Of a stretch of DNA of 64,000 nt, positions 9,039-17,897 are shown piece after piece (position 1 is the first letter of the stretch; each line of letters opens with the position of its first letter). Source of the stretch: Psychroserpens sp. (GTDB lineage: Bacteria; Bacteroidota; Bacteroidia; Flavobacteriales; Flavobacteriaceae); contig JAEPNY010000002.1 of the NCBI GenBank assembly GCA_017643165.1, forward strand, positions 350,402 through 414,401, given 5' to 3'. Under the pieces are notes generated by a model. The model searched no databases, had not been told where the DNA came from, and saw only the letters and a list, made by a program, of their open reading frames with translations. Position numbers and translations under genes: made by a program.

Positions 9039-9119
9039 CAGCTAGAATTGTTTAAAGAAGACTGTTCTAGCCTTTAACTAACTAACGATTTACTCAAAAT
9101 CATTGTCTTCAATATTTTA

Positions 9120-9515
9120 TTAACAGCATTCATTTTCACACTGACAATATTTTCGATTATAAAGATGCAGTATTATCAAGGCTGTTGCAGGAAGATATAT
9201 AACCCATTCAGGTGAATGGATAAATTCTACTTTTTCATTTATAATGAATGCTGACAATAAAAACCAGCTCGCCCATAAAGCATGTTTAATCCATTGCTTT
9301 GAACTAAACTTCACGGACCAAAACACTGCAAAAAACGAAACGCCGATAAACAAAAAATCAATACTTTGCCACCAAGTAGGCGCTGTTTCACAACAACTGG
9401 CTGCACAGGTCTGAGCAACAAAAATAAACGGTGTTGCAATGCAATGCATCAAACATAATCCGCTAGCCAGTGCACCGATAGAATCTGAATTATTTGTATT
9501 ACTTAGTATTGCCAT
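9120..9515 (-). CDS. MerC-domain membrane protein
   Basis: 131 residues with four predicted membrane helices. The N-terminal helix carries the MerC pattern GLCLMHCIATPF, followed by paired Cys in ASCCE; the C-terminus ends in a Cys-rich tail (QCENECC). Classical MerC carries mercuric ion across the inner membrane; free-standing homologues in Bacteroidota have no proven substrate. Its start overlaps the end of the upstream permease by 17 bases, so it is the last gene of the ABC operon controlled from the Fur-family locus, which favours a metal role. Confidence 0.8.
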   Translation of the reverse strand: MAILSNTNNSDSIGALASGLCLMHCIATPFIFVAQTCAASCCETAPTWWQSIDFLFIGVSFFAVFWSVKFSSKQWIKHALWASWFLLSAFIINEKVEFIHSPEWVIYLPATALIILHLYNRKYCQCENECC

Positions 9516-10824
9516 TTAATTCTTCTAAATAATTTAAGAATCGATTTTTATCAACTGTTTCATCATTCCAAATATCCATTACCATTAATTCGACTTGTCG
9601 ATCAATACGTGTTTGTATGTTATTTCTGAATATTTGATAATCATCAAAATGCGTTTTAGTGGTCTGATTAAATCTGTTTTGAAAGAAAGTCACCGGATTA
9701 AACCAATAAGTTGCACTAATAGCTTTATTCTTGGCTTTGAAACTATCTTCGATAGGAACGATACTTGCTTTTGTCAATTCATTCGCTAAGGCAGAGGCAG
9801 ACCTATTTCTTGCATTTCCAATCTTTAGACTATCATTAATGACAACACTGTTTAAAATATCTGGAAACTGCTCATTCAGTTTTTGTTGAAAAATTTCGTC
9901 AGGTAAATCGTAAAGTTCATTCCTTTCGTCACGTTGCGAATCGATAAAATCGGTCATAAGGTTTGTAGGGTATGAGGTGCTGATCCATTGATGCACTGAC
10001 CCTGGGATAATAAACCCAAGAAGCAACCAAAGTCCGATCATTTTTAGAGTATTAGATACACTTGATTGACCGTATTGAATAATCAATCCAAACCCAATTA
10101 CCCAAATGAATAGATATACATTGATCCATAGCCAGTATAACCAAAAAGCTGACATATCTGAAGAAAAGACATCAGTAAGTGTTCCACCAATTAGTAATAG
10201 GATGAAGTTTACGATGATTATAATCAATGCATAGAATAGTAGTCTAGTCCAAACCCAAGATTTGATCGTTCCTGATTGAATCTTTATAAGCGATAAAATG
10301 CCACGATCATATTCTGTTCCTTTGATATTGTATAAGCATATAATTAACAACAAAGGCATTAGAAATAGAATGACGAATGTGAAATCCAATTGCCCAGAAT
10401 TTAAGCGTTCAGGATTAGCAATTTCTTCTGCCATGTCGGCATCATAAGGGCTACTCCACATTGTTACTTTCTTGTAGTATCCGTATTGTTCGGCTTGTCC
10501 AATACCATAAACCATTAGTTTTGATGGTTCTTTAAAACTATATTGTGAGGCATACCAAATTGCCCAAAATGGCGTAGTAACATCTACCCAAGGCCTACTT
10601 TCAGGACCTTTTTGATTATTATCATAGTATGCAATTACTGATTCTAAGTCTTCCGATGATTGTGTAGTTATTCGATCAATTTCATCAATCTGCTTATGAT
10701 AAAGTTTAGAACCATTGTTAATACCATATGCAGCGGCAAGCATGAACAATAAAATCGCAATTAATTTAAATGGATTTCTAATAAAATGTATCCATTCAAA
10801 TTTTAGAATCATTAAAATTTTCAT
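9499..10824 (-). CDS. ABC-2 type permease, DUF3526-like (second subunit)
   Basis: 441 residues. TM1 follows a short cytoplasmic start, then comes a large extracytoplasmic region (about 45-135), several helices (about 145-280), a second soluble stretch and no final helix that I can make out. The architecture and its pairing with the neighbour fit DUF3526-type ABC permeases. Its ATG overlaps the stop of the preceding permease (ATGA), indicating translational coupling. Substrate unknown; the metal-type regulator and MerC partner suggest a metal or metal complex (inference). Confidence 0.7.
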   Translation of the reverse strand: MKILMILKFEWIHFIRNPFKLIAILLFMLAAAYGINNGSKLYHKQIDEIDRITTQSSEDLESVIAYYDNNQKGPESRPWVDVTTPFWAIWYASQYSFKEPSKLMVYGIGQAEQYGYYKKVTMWSSPYDADMAEEIANPERLNSGQLDFTFVILFLMPLLLIICLYNIKGTEYDRGILSLIKIQSGTIKSWVWTRLLFYALIIIIVNFILLLIGGTLTDVFSSDMSAFWLYWLWINVYLFIWVIGFGLIIQYGQSSVSNTLKMIGLWLLLGFIIPGSVHQWISTSYPTNLMTDFIDSQRDERNELYDLPDEIFQQKLNEQFPDILNSVVINDSLKIGNARNRSASALANELTKASIVPIEDSFKAKNKAISATYWFNPVTFFQNRFNQTTKTHFDDYQIFRNNIQTRIDRQVELMVMDIWNDETVDKNRFLNYLEELNGNTK

Positions 10825-12230
10825 GTCATTGCAATTTTATTGGTTCCAAAAATAATCAGGACTATTACTATTCCAGTCCAAAGTATTAAAAGGCATATAT
10901 CTAATAGGTAATGCTTCAAAACTGTCTTGAACATGATAGGTTGATAGTCAAAGTCGGCTACTGATTTAAAGAAATCATTATTGGCTTTCCAACCCCAATC
11001 GCCAGTTTTTGATCCACCATAGGCATGTTCATCGTTAAGTGCTTTGATGAAAACACGACGATAGTCTTCCACTTGTCTCAAAAACATTTGATGATGTAAA
11101 TTGTCACTACCCGCTAGACCAATACTGGCATTCTGTAGAGATGTAAATGGATTAATAATACCGAAATATTGAACGGTATTTTTTTGATCCTGTAGGATGT
11201 CGTTTAAGTTGCCAAAATGTTTATCCCATACGAGGTTACCATATTCTTCATCTTCCTGCATACGTATACCATCGAAATTTATTGGTAATTGTGATAAGCT
11301 ATCGACACCATATTCGGATAATACTTTCGTTTCGAGGGCTTTTCCACGCTCATCTGAAGGATTATGACCATCAATTCCTTTCGAACGGTCTTCGCTCATG
11401 GCAGATTTGAAGGCATTACGACTTGGCAGGGGATGCCAGTCTTCTACGCTGCTCAGCACCATACTAGGTATAAAAACTGTCCATAACATCCATATACCAA
11501 TCATACTAGTAAGTGCAATTGCAGTTTTATTGATTCTAGCCGATAAAAAGATGGTTAAGCCGATAATGATAAAATAATACAAGCTATAGCTCACAAAGAA
11601 TAATACGAGTCGGAGTAACAAATCACTTGAGAGGTTGGATGTACTAAAAATTAAATAAACTAACAAAGTGATAATGAGTAAAATGTTGCTGTACAACCAA
11701 ATGGCAAGTGCCTTTGAGAACATTATGCGATTTGGACTAATACCTTGAAGAACGATTAGCTTTAATCTGTCATTTTGTTTTTCTGAATATACAGATGCAA
11801 AAGCAGAAAAAATTAAAAGCAGTGGTATTATATATTGAAAAATTAGTGAGGCTTTTAGTTTACCAAATTTTGACGTAAACATCATTTGTGAAGCTTCAGA
11901 ATGTACCATTTCATTTTGGACATGGCCTTCAACACGTAAAACATTTCCCGTAATACTATTAACGCCCTCATCGAGGTGCGTTAATAGATTAGCAGGCTTA
12001 AACACATAAGTTCCATAATGTGCAGCACTATGAGGATTCATAGCATCAATATTTTCCCATTGCGCTCTTAATTCATTTTTAGCGGAGTTGAAGGAGTCAT
12101 ACTGTACATTATATTGTTTATGCGAAAGAAAAATAGCGACTATTACGACTATCATAAAACCACACATAATCCCGAATTGTGTCTTATTTCTATATAATAA
12201 TCGCCATTCATTTATTATAATTCGTTTCAT
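10821..12230 (-). CDS. ABC-2 type permease, DUF3526-like (first subunit)
   Basis: 469 residues. Layout: TM1 at about 20-35, a long extracytoplasmic domain to about 145, a cluster of helices (about 150-275), a second large soluble domain (about 280-430) with an HHQMFLRQVEDYRR segment typical of DUF3526 permeases, and a final helix. It lies five bases after the ATPase gene and overlaps the next permease by four, so the three act as one transporter. The direction of transport is not shown by the sequence. Confidence 0.72.
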   Translation of the reverse strand: MKRIIINEWRLLYRNKTQFGIMCGFMIVVIVAIFLSHKQYNVQYDSFNSAKNELRAQWENIDAMNPHSAAHYGTYVFKPANLLTHLDEGVNSITGNVLRVEGHVQNEMVHSEASQMMFTSKFGKLKASLIFQYIIPLLLIFSAFASVYSEKQNDRLKLIVLQGISPNRIMFSKALAIWLYSNILLIITLLVYLIFSTSNLSSDLLLRLVLFFVSYSLYYFIIIGLTIFLSARINKTAIALTSMIGIWMLWTVFIPSMVLSSVEDWHPLPSRNAFKSAMSEDRSKGIDGHNPSDERGKALETKVLSEYGVDSLSQLPINFDGIRMQEDEEYGNLVWDKHFGNLNDILQDQKNTVQYFGIINPFTSLQNASIGLAGSDNLHHQMFLRQVEDYRRVFIKALNDEHAYGGSKTGDWGWKANNDFFKSVADFDYQPIMFKTVLKHYLLDICLLILWTGIVIVLIIFGTNKIAMT

Positions 12231-12235
12231 TGTCC

Positions 12236-12937
12236 CTAATTTTTCATGTATTGAAGGTATAAGGACTCTAGCTCATTTGCACTAACATCATTACTGTTTA
12301 GTGTCTTTACTAGTCTACCTTGTTTTAAAATGCCTATTCTATTGCACACTTCTCTTACGCGAAATATATCATGAGAAGCCATCAATATACTTGTTCCATT
12401 AGACGCCAACTGCTTTAGCAGAACAGAAAGCTCATTACTTGCCAAGGGATCGAGGCCGCTCGCAGGTTCATCTAATAGCAACACTTTTGCTTTTTTTGCA
12501 TAAGCTATTGCTATACCAACCTTTTGGCGCATTCCCTTAGAATAGGTTGAGATTTTTCTATGATGTGAATCTTTGTCTAAACCACATGTTTCAAGAATGT
12601 CTTGTAATTCTGGCTTGCTGTATTTTAAACCAGCTAACAAACAGAAGTAGTTTAAGTTCTCGATTCCAGTTAAATAATTATATAAGTTTACATTTTCAGG
12701 AATATAGCCTATAAATTGTCTTGAATATTCAGGACTTTTATCTACGTCAATGTCATGTACCGTAATTTTCCCTGAATCCGGCTTGATAAGTCCTAATATC
12801 ATGTTGATGGTGGTGGATTTTCCAGCACCATTCGCACCAAGCAATCCTAATATTTCTCCAGAATCTACGTTTAGATTGAGATTATCAACAGCAGTTTGAT
12901 CTTTATAAGATTTGGATATATTTTGTAGTGTAATCAT
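12236..12937 (-). CDS. ABC transporter ATP-binding protein
   Basis: Cytoplasmic ATPase driving the two permeases downstream. Walker A GANGAGKST (34-42), a short signature YSKGMRQK (132-139) and Walker B VLLLDEP (152-158), followed by the D-loop SGLDP, are all intact. The frame extends upstream to a start at 12964, but that longer version would translate through the palindromic operator at 12949-12963; ATG 12937 gives a normal MITLQNISKSY start and 233 residues. It is the first gene of a four-gene operon ending in merC. Confidence 0.9.
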   Translation of the reverse strand: MITLQNISKSYKDQTAVDNLNLNVDSGEILGLLGANGAGKSTTINMILGLIKPDSGKITVHDIDVDKSPEYSRQFIGYIPENVNLYNYLTGIENLNYFCLLAGLKYSKPELQDILETCGLDKDSHHRKISTYSKGMRQKVGIAIAYAKKAKVLLLDEPASGLDPLASNELSVLLKQLASNGTSILMASHDIFRVREVCNRIGILKQGRLVKTLNSNDVSANELESLYLQYMKN

Positions 12938-12948
12938 GATATTATTAA

Positions 12949-12963
12949 TGCAACTTAGTTGCA
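12949..12963. promoter_or_regulatory. Palindromic operator 1 (TGCAACT-T-AGTTGCA), likely Fur/Zur-family site
   Basis: Perfect 7-1-7 palindrome 12 bases upstream of the ATPase start. It overlaps the end of a minus-strand TATTTTTG -7 box (12962-12969) and the expected transcription start, a position suited to repression of the ABC/merC operon. A related palindrome lies 24 bases away on the regulator side. Confidence 0.7.
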
Positions 12964-12969
12964 AAAATA
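12962..12969 (-). promoter_or_regulatory. -7 box (TATTTTTG) of the ABC/MerC operon
   Basis: Minus-strand match to TAnnTTTG, with a TTG on the same strand about 19 bases upstream (plus-strand CAA at 12989-12991). It sits between the two palindromes; the leader to ATG 12937 would be about 20 bases. Confidence 0.5.
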
Positions 12970-12978
12970 TAAATTAAT

Positions 12979-13010
12979 TTTGATAATGCAATTAAGTTGC
13001 ATTAAATTTG
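12979..13010 (+). promoter_or_regulatory. Promoter and operator 2 of the Fur-family regulator gene
   Basis: TTTG (12979-12982), a 20-base spacer and TAAATTTG (13003-13010) match the Bacteroidota promoter. The spacer is almost filled by a 19-base palindrome AATGCAA-TTAAG-TTGCATT (12985-13003), so a bound regulator would exclude RNA polymerase: autoregulation. The -7 box ends four bases before ATG 13015, implying a leaderless message. Confidence 0.65.
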
Positions 13011-13014
13011 TACT

Positions 13015-13395
13015 ATGAGTGTTGTAAGAAAAACAAAGTCCGTAAAGACCTTAATGTCAATTTTTGAAGCCAGTGGTTCTGCTTTATCAGTAGTAGATCT
13101 CGTTGAGCAGCTAAAAGTGCAAATGAATAAAACAACAGTGTATCGCATATTAGAACGCTTGGAAGGTGAGGGGACTATTCATTCGTTTATTGGATCAAAT
13201 GGCTTAAAGTGGTATGCAAAATGCTCGACTTGCACGAAACATGAGCACGATGATGTGCATCCACATTTTGAATGTCGGGATTGTGGAAAAGTAGAATGTT
13301 TAGAAATAGAGGTTACCATTCCCAAACTAAAAAACCGTCTTATTGAATCAGCAGACGTGTTACTTACTGGACAATGTGCAGATTGTTTGAATTAA
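13015..13395 (+). CDS. Fur/Zur-family metal-dependent transcriptional regulator
   Basis: 126 residues. N-terminal winged helix with the recognition-helix pattern NKTTVYRILERLEGEG (38-53). The C-terminal metal-binding half has Cys70/Cys73, a His-rich stretch (His76, 78, 82, 84), Cys87/Cys90 and Cys121/Cys124; CxxC pairs are the structural zinc site of the Fur superfamily. It diverges from the ABC/MerC operon with two matching palindromes between, and most likely represses both itself and that operon. Whether it senses zinc, iron or another metal cannot be read from the sequence; the short, Cys/His-rich C-terminus makes Zur-like the best guess. Confidence 0.85.
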   Translation: MSVVRKTKSVKTLMSIFEASGSALSVVDLVEQLKVQMNKTTVYRILERLEGEGTIHSFIGSNGLKWYAKCSTCTKHEHDDVHPHFECRDCGKVECLEIEVTIPKLKNRLIESADVLLTGQCADCLN

Positions 13396-13742
13396 TTATT
13401 TTGAGTAACTGCATTTCCCCATTCTGCAATAGACTCAATAATAGGCACTAAGGTTTTACCTAATTCTGTAAGTGTATATTCTACCTTTAAAGGTGGCTTT
13501 TTGGTATATACTTTTCTAGCAACGATGCCATCCTCTTCAAGTTTTTTCAGCTGTAAGCTTAATGTGCGCTCAGTAACTGTTGGCATTAATTTTCGCAACT
13601 CGTTGTATCGTAGGGTTCCAGAAATTAAATGATAAAGAATTACTGTTTTCCATTTACCACCAATAACACCCATAGTTAAACTAGCACAACATGGGTAATT
13701 TTTACCATTGTAATTGTACGTTTCTTTTGTTATAGTTTCCAT
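13392..13742 (-). CDS. HxlR-family transcriptional regulator
   Basis: 116 residues. The HxlR winged helix is plain: GGKWKTVILYHL, then LRYNELRKLMP, TERTLSLQLKKLEEDGIV and YTLTELGKTL. Cys18 and Cys19 lie just before the DNA-binding domain, where HxlR/YodB regulators often carry a redox- or quinone-sensing cysteine. The stop overlaps that of the Fur-family gene by four bases (convergent). It is divergent from the nitroreductase operon, which it probably controls through the inverted repeat between them; that role is inferred from position. Confidence 0.9.
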   Translation of the reverse strand: METITKETYNYNGKNYPCCASLTMGVIGGKWKTVILYHLISGTLRYNELRKLMPTVTERTLSLQLKKLEEDGIVARKVYTKKPPLKVEYTLTELGKTLVPIIESIAEWGNAVTQNN

Positions 13743-13774
13743 TTTTTTAGTACTATCATTTTTGACCGTTATTG

Positions 13775-13822
13775 CAAAGATAAAAAACTATACTTAGTTT
13801 TGCTACTATAAAAAGTATAGTT
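13775..13822. promoter_or_regulatory. Divergent promoter region with inverted-repeat operator (HxlR site)
   Basis: Perfect 10-bp arms AACTATACTT (13786-13795) and AAGTATAGTT (13813-13822), separated by 17 bases. The minus-strand -7 box TATCTTTG (13775-13782) for hxlR abuts the left arm. The right arm lies 18 bases before the nitroreductase ATG, so a bound dimer would affect both promoters. Confidence 0.65.
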
Positions 13823-13839
13823 GATAAAAAATTTTAAAA

Positions 13840-14517
13840 ATGAATGCATCAAACATTTCAAAAGAAGCTGTATTAAATGCGTTTCAGTACCGTCATGCTA
13901 CTAAAGAATTTGACTCAGATCGAAAACTGACTGATGATGATATCAATTTTATTCTAACCACTGCAAATTTATCACCAAGTTCTTTTGGGTTTGAGCCTTG
14001 GCATTTTATTGTTGTACAAGACAAGGAATTACGTGAATTATTAAAACCAGTAGCTTGGGGAGCACCATTAAAACTTGATACTGCAAGTCATTTTATTTTA
14101 GGATTAAGTATGAAAGCGCCAATGACAAAATGGGATTCAGAATACATTATGCATATGATGAAAGATGTAAAACAATTTCCTGAGGACGTGGTTGAAATGT
14201 ATTCAAAATTTTATCGCGAGTTTCAAGAACGTGATTTCAATTTAGACAATGAAAAAAAGATGTTCGATTGGGCCTCTAAACAAACCTATATCGCTTTGGC
14301 CAATATGATGACCTCTGCAGCCTTAGTGGGAATTGACAGTTGTCCTATTGAAGGTTTTCACGAAGCAAAAGTCAATGCACTTCTACAAGAAAAGTTTGGC
14401 GTAGACACCACTAAATATGGTCTATCATATATGGTTGCATTTGGATACAGAAAAGCTGAACCACCATATGCAAAATCAAGAAGACCTCTCGAAGAGATTG
14501 TGACATGGAAAAAATAA
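13840..14517 (+). CDS. NAD(P)H-dependent nitroreductase family protein
   Basis: 225 residues, the usual length of NfsB-like FMN oxidoreductases. The N-terminus has the family pattern YRHATKEFDSDRKLTDDD and SPSSFGFEPWHFIVV; the segment ALANMMTSAALVGIDSCPIEGF, read in two parts at about 150-171, matches the NfsB C-terminal FMN-binding region. It would reduce quinones, nitroaromatics or similar electrophiles in the cytoplasm. First gene of a three-gene oxidoreductase operon opposite an HxlR regulator, an arrangement typical of electrophile or quinone detoxification. Confidence 0.88.
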   Translation: MNASNISKEAVLNAFQYRHATKEFDSDRKLTDDDINFILTTANLSPSSFGFEPWHFIVVQDKELRELLKPVAWGAPLKLDTASHFILGLSMKAPMTKWDSEYIMHMMKDVKQFPEDVVEMYSKFYREFQERDFNLDNEKKMFDWASKQTYIALANMMTSAALVGIDSCPIEGFHEAKVNALLQEKFGVDTTKYGLSYMVAFGYRKAEPPYAKSRRPLEEIVTWKK

Positions 14518-14539
14518 TTGATGAATTATCATATCATTA

Positions 14540-15508
14540 ATGGAAAATTTTGAACATATAAATACAGGTTTCAATACTACTTTTAATTATGGTAAACTGA
14601 GTATTGGTCTAGTCGTACCTATTGAGAATTATGCGAACAGCGCCATACCAGTAATGGAATCACATATACAAAGAATTAAACTCGCCGAGAATCTTGGGTT
14701 CAAGGCGGTTTGGATTCGAGATGTTCCATTTCATGTGCCATCGTTTGGAGATGCTGGTCAAATGTATGATCCGTTTACATATTTAGGATTTTTGGCTGGA
14801 CATACATCGGAGATTGCCTTAGGAATTTCGAGTATCGCATTGCCATTGCATTATCCTGTGCATGTGGCTAAATCAATAGCAACTATTGATCAGCTCTCGG
14901 GTGGAAGAGTAATACTTGGTGTAGCTTCAGGTGATCGCTTTGACGAATATCCAGCCATGAATATTTCTTATGAGAACCGAGGTCGTTTATTCCGTGAAGC
15001 TTTTGAATATATAAGAGCAGTACAGAATGATTTTCCAATTTTTGAAAGTGAATCTTATGGCAAAATAGAAGGACATATTGATGTTTTGCCTAAGAGTACA
15101 TCACACAAAATTCCAATGCTAATAACAGGTTACAGTCAACAATCCTTAGAGTGGAATGCTCAAAATGGAGACGGTTGGATGTATTATCCTCGTAACTTGT
15201 ACCAACAGCAACTAACTATCAGTGAATGGAGAAGTTTAATTCCACAGGGCAATAATAAACCATTTATGCAACCGCTTTATATTGACTTGCACGAGTTGGA
15301 CGATTATAAGCCACAACCCATACATTTAGGCTTTAAATTAGGAATCAAGTATCTCAGAGATTATTTTCAAAACCTACAAGAAATAGGTGTAAATCATGTT
15401 GCCTTGAATCTTAGATTTAATAATAGACCAATAGAAGAAACATTAATGAAAATTTCAGAAGAGGTTTTACCTGAATTTCATTCTGAAGCTAAAGAATTAA
15501 TACAATGA
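14540..15508 (+). CDS. LLM-class (luciferase-like) flavin oxidoreductase
   Basis: 322 residues with the TIM-barrel signature of luciferase-like monooxygenases: LGFKAVWIRDVPFH near residue 50, TIDQLSGGRVILGVASGD at about 116-133 and ITGYSQQSLEWNAQNGDGW at about 195. These enzymes use reduced flavin (FMNH2 or F420) on diverse substrates; the substrate here is unknown. It lies 22 bases after the nitroreductase, which might supply reduced flavin (inference), and its stop overlaps the next start. Confidence 0.85.
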   Translation: MENFEHINTGFNTTFNYGKLSIGLVVPIENYANSAIPVMESHIQRIKLAENLGFKAVWIRDVPFHVPSFGDAGQMYDPFTYLGFLAGHTSEIALGISSIALPLHYPVHVAKSIATIDQLSGGRVILGVASGDRFDEYPAMNISYENRGRLFREAFEYIRAVQNDFPIFESESYGKIEGHIDVLPKSTSHKIPMLITGYSQQSLEWNAQNGDGWMYYPRNLYQQQLTISEWRSLIPQGNNKPFMQPLYIDLHELDDYKPQPIHLGFKLGIKYLRDYFQNLQEIGVNHVALNLRFNNRPIEETLMKISEEVLPEFHSEAKELIQ

Positions 15509-16311
15509 ATAAAACGATATTTATAACGGGGAGTACAGATGGTATTGGTAAGTTATTAGCGATAAGATTAGCTAATGAAGGCTATGAAGTCTTAATACAT
15601 GGGCGCAACCCTGATAAAGTTAAAACAGTAGTTTCCGAAATTAAAGCGAGCTCCAAAAACGAAAATATTAAAGGATTTGTAGCTGATTTATCTGATCTTA
15701 AAGCGGTTAAACGATTAGGTATGGACATTAATGAGCGCTTTTCCAAAATAGATGTTCTTATTAATAATGCTGGAATATATAAAAGTCCGATAGAGACCTC
15801 AAGTAATGGCTTAGATATTCGATTTGCTGTAAACTATTTTGCGCCTTTTGTACTTACAGATAGTCTTTTACCATTGCTCAAAAATGCTGATGAAGGAAGG
15901 ATCATAAATTTGAGTTCAGCGGCACAGTCTAAAGTACATATTGGTGCTTTAAATGGACGAGCTAGATTAAACGCGAGTGAAGCATATGCTCAAAGTAAAC
16001 TTGCATTAACGATGTGGAGCTTTTATCTATCAGAAGAATTGCAAGATATTGAGGTGATCGCTGTTAATCCTGGATCCTTACTTAATACACGAATGGTAAA
16101 AGAAGCATTTGGAAATCATTGGTCTCCCGCAACTAAAGGTTCTGATATATTATTTGAATTAGCAACAGTGAAATCATTCAAAACAGGGACAAAAAATTAT
16201 TTTGATAATGATAAAGGTTCTTTTTCTAGAGCGCACCAAGACGCATACGATTCATCCTTATTAACACAACTGTTAGATAATACGAATCAGATTCTAAATG
16301 AAATATTATAA
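15505..16311 (+). CDS. Short-chain dehydrogenase/reductase (SDR)
   Basis: 268 residues, a classical Rossmann-fold NAD(P)-dependent oxidoreductase. Cofactor loop TGSTDGIG (8-15), structural NNAG (87-90), Ser137/138 and catalytic YxxxK (Tyr161, Lys165) are all present. The Arg and Lys after strand 2 (HGRNPDK) suggest NADP preference. Its start overlaps the LLM gene stop (ATGA), so the two are translated together. Substrate unknown. Confidence 0.9.
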   Translation: MNKTIFITGSTDGIGKLLAIRLANEGYEVLIHGRNPDKVKTVVSEIKASSKNENIKGFVADLSDLKAVKRLGMDINERFSKIDVLINNAGIYKSPIETSSNGLDIRFAVNYFAPFVLTDSLLPLLKNADEGRIINLSSAAQSKVHIGALNGRARLNASEAYAQSKLALTMWSFYLSEELQDIEVIAVNPGSLLNTRMVKEAFGNHWSPATKGSDILFELATVKSFKTGTKNYFDNDKGSFSRAHQDAYDSSLLTQLLDNTNQILNEIL

Positions 16312-16346
16312 AAAAAACCGGTTTGAATTTTCAAACCGGCTTTAGT
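16312..16346. terminator. Bidirectional terminator between the SDR and carboxylase operons
   Basis: Ten-base stem CCGGTTTGAA/TTCAAACCGG (16318-16327, 16330-16339) with A-rich and T-rich flanks. It serves two convergent operons. Confidence 0.85.
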
Positions 16347-16347
16347 T

Positions 16348-17889
16348 TTATAACGGGATGTTTCCGTGTTTTCGTTTTGGGTGACTTACTTCTTTATTCT
16401 CAAGCATAGCAAATGCTTTGATCAATTTCCGTCTTGTATTTCTTGGTAAGATCACCTCGTCAATATAACCACGCTCGGCGGCACTATAAGGATTTGCAAA
16501 TAATTCGGCGTATTCTGCTTCCTTTTCTTTCCATTTAGCTTCAGGGTCATCAGCAGAGGTAATTTCTCGTTTAAATATAATTTCTGCAGCACCTTTAGCA
16601 CCCATTACTGCAATTTCGGCATTAGGCCAGGCAAAATTCATATCTGCTCCAATGTGTTTAGAGTTCATTACATCATAGGCTCCTCCGTAGGCTTTTCTGG
16701 TAATTACAGTAACTCTTGGTACAGTAGCTTCACTAAACGCGTACAATAGCTTTGCACCATGAACAATAATGCCATTCCATTCTTGATCAGTTCCAGGCAA
16801 GAATCCAGGTACATCTTCAAATACCAATAATGGAATATTAAAACAATCACAGAATCGTACGAAGCGTGCCGCTTTTTTAGAGCTATTTACATCTAATACA
16901 CCAGCAAGAAACATAGGTTGATTAGCAACAATACCAATCGATTTACCACCAAGTCTCGCGAAGCCTACAATAATATTTTCAGCATGATCTTTATGGATCT
17001 CATAAAAAGAGTCTTGATCAATAACACCTTCAATTACCTCATGCATGTCATAAGGTTTGTTCGGATTGTCAGGCACTATATCGGCTAAATGTTCTCTGAT
17101 TTCATCTTTTAATTCAAAAGCTAAGTCTTGCGGAATCTCACGATTACTTTGAGGAAGATAACTTAATAATGTTTTTACATCCTCGAGGCATTCGATATCA
17201 TTTCCTGACGTTTTATGAGCAACACCAGATTTTGTAGAGTGTACTGACGCACCACCCAATTCTTCTGAAGTCACTTCTTCATTAGTTACTGTTTTTACGA
17301 CATTTGGTCCAGTTACAAACATGTAACTCGTATCTTGAACCATTATGGTAAAGTCAGTCATTGCTGGAGAATAAACGGCACCACCAGCACAAGGTCCCAT
17401 AATAGCAGAAATCTGCGGGATTACTCCTGAAGCTTGTACATTACGATAGAATATATCAGCATAACCACCTAATGAACGCACGCCTTCCTGAATTCGAGCG
17501 CCACCTGAATCATTTAATCCAATAATAGGAGCACCGACATTTACCGCCATATCCATGATTTTACAAATCTTTTCGGCATGTGTTTCTGATAAAGAACCAC
17601 CAAACACCGTAAAATCTTGAGCGAACACATAAACTAATCGCCCGTCTACAGTACCATAACCTGTGATAACACCATCACCATAAAACTTTTGATTCTCCAT
17701 GCCAAAATCTTTGGTACGGTGTGTGACGAGTGCACCAATCTCTTCAAATGAGCCTTCATCGAGAAGATATAAGATACGTTCACGTGCTGTTAATTTTTTC
17801 TTTTGATGTTGCTTATCAATTCGGGCTTGACCACCACCTAATTTTGCCAGTTCAATTTTATCGTTAAGCGTTTTTATTTTAGTATCCAT
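16348..17889 (-). CDS. Acyl-CoA carboxylase, carboxyltransferase (beta) subunit
   Basis: Transfers carboxyl from carboxybiotin to an acyl-CoA, probably propionyl-CoA, giving methylmalonyl-CoA. At 513 residues it has the normal length of PccB-type subunits. Marks include KLTARERI near residue 35, the oxyanion glycines [11 protein letters not shown] (about 123-133), [12 protein letters not shown] (about 165-176) and [12 protein letters not shown] (about 360). It is the last gene of an operon with biotin carboxylase and the carrier protein; a 3-subunit propionyl/acetyl-CoA carboxylase is the natural reading. Exact acyl substrate is uncertain. Confidence 0.92.
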   Translation of the reverse strand: MDTKIKTLNDKIELAKLGGGQARIDKQHQKKKLTARERILYLLDEGSFEEIGALVTHRTKDFGMENQKFYGDGVITGYGTVDGRLVYVFAQDFTVFGGSLSETHAEKICKIMDMAVNVGAPIIGLNDSGGARIQEGVRSLGGYADIFYRNVQASGVIPQISAIMGPCAGGAVYSPAMTDFTIMVQDTSYMFVTGPNVVKTVTNEEVTSEELGGASVHSTKSGVAHKTSGNDIECLEDVKTLLSYLPQSNREIPQDLAFELKDEIREHLADIVPDNPNKPYDMHEVIEGVIDQDSFYEIHKDHAENIIVGFARLGGKSIGIVANQPMFLAGVLDVNSSKKAARFVRFCDCFNIPLLVFEDVPGFLPGTDQEWNGIIVHGAKLLYAFSEATVPRVTVITRKAYGGAYDVMNSKHIGADMNFAWPNAEIAVMGAKGAAEIIFKREITSADDPEAKWKEKEAEYAELFANPYSAAERGYIDEVILPRNTRRKLIKAFAMLENKEVSHPKRKHGNIPL

Positions 17890-17897
17890 AATCGTTC

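Noticed and set aside
12938-12964. Longer N-terminus of the ABC ATPase beginning at 12964
   Set aside because: Its first codons lie inside the TGCAACTTAGTTGCA palindrome and the -7 box; ATG 12937 gives the normal ABC start.
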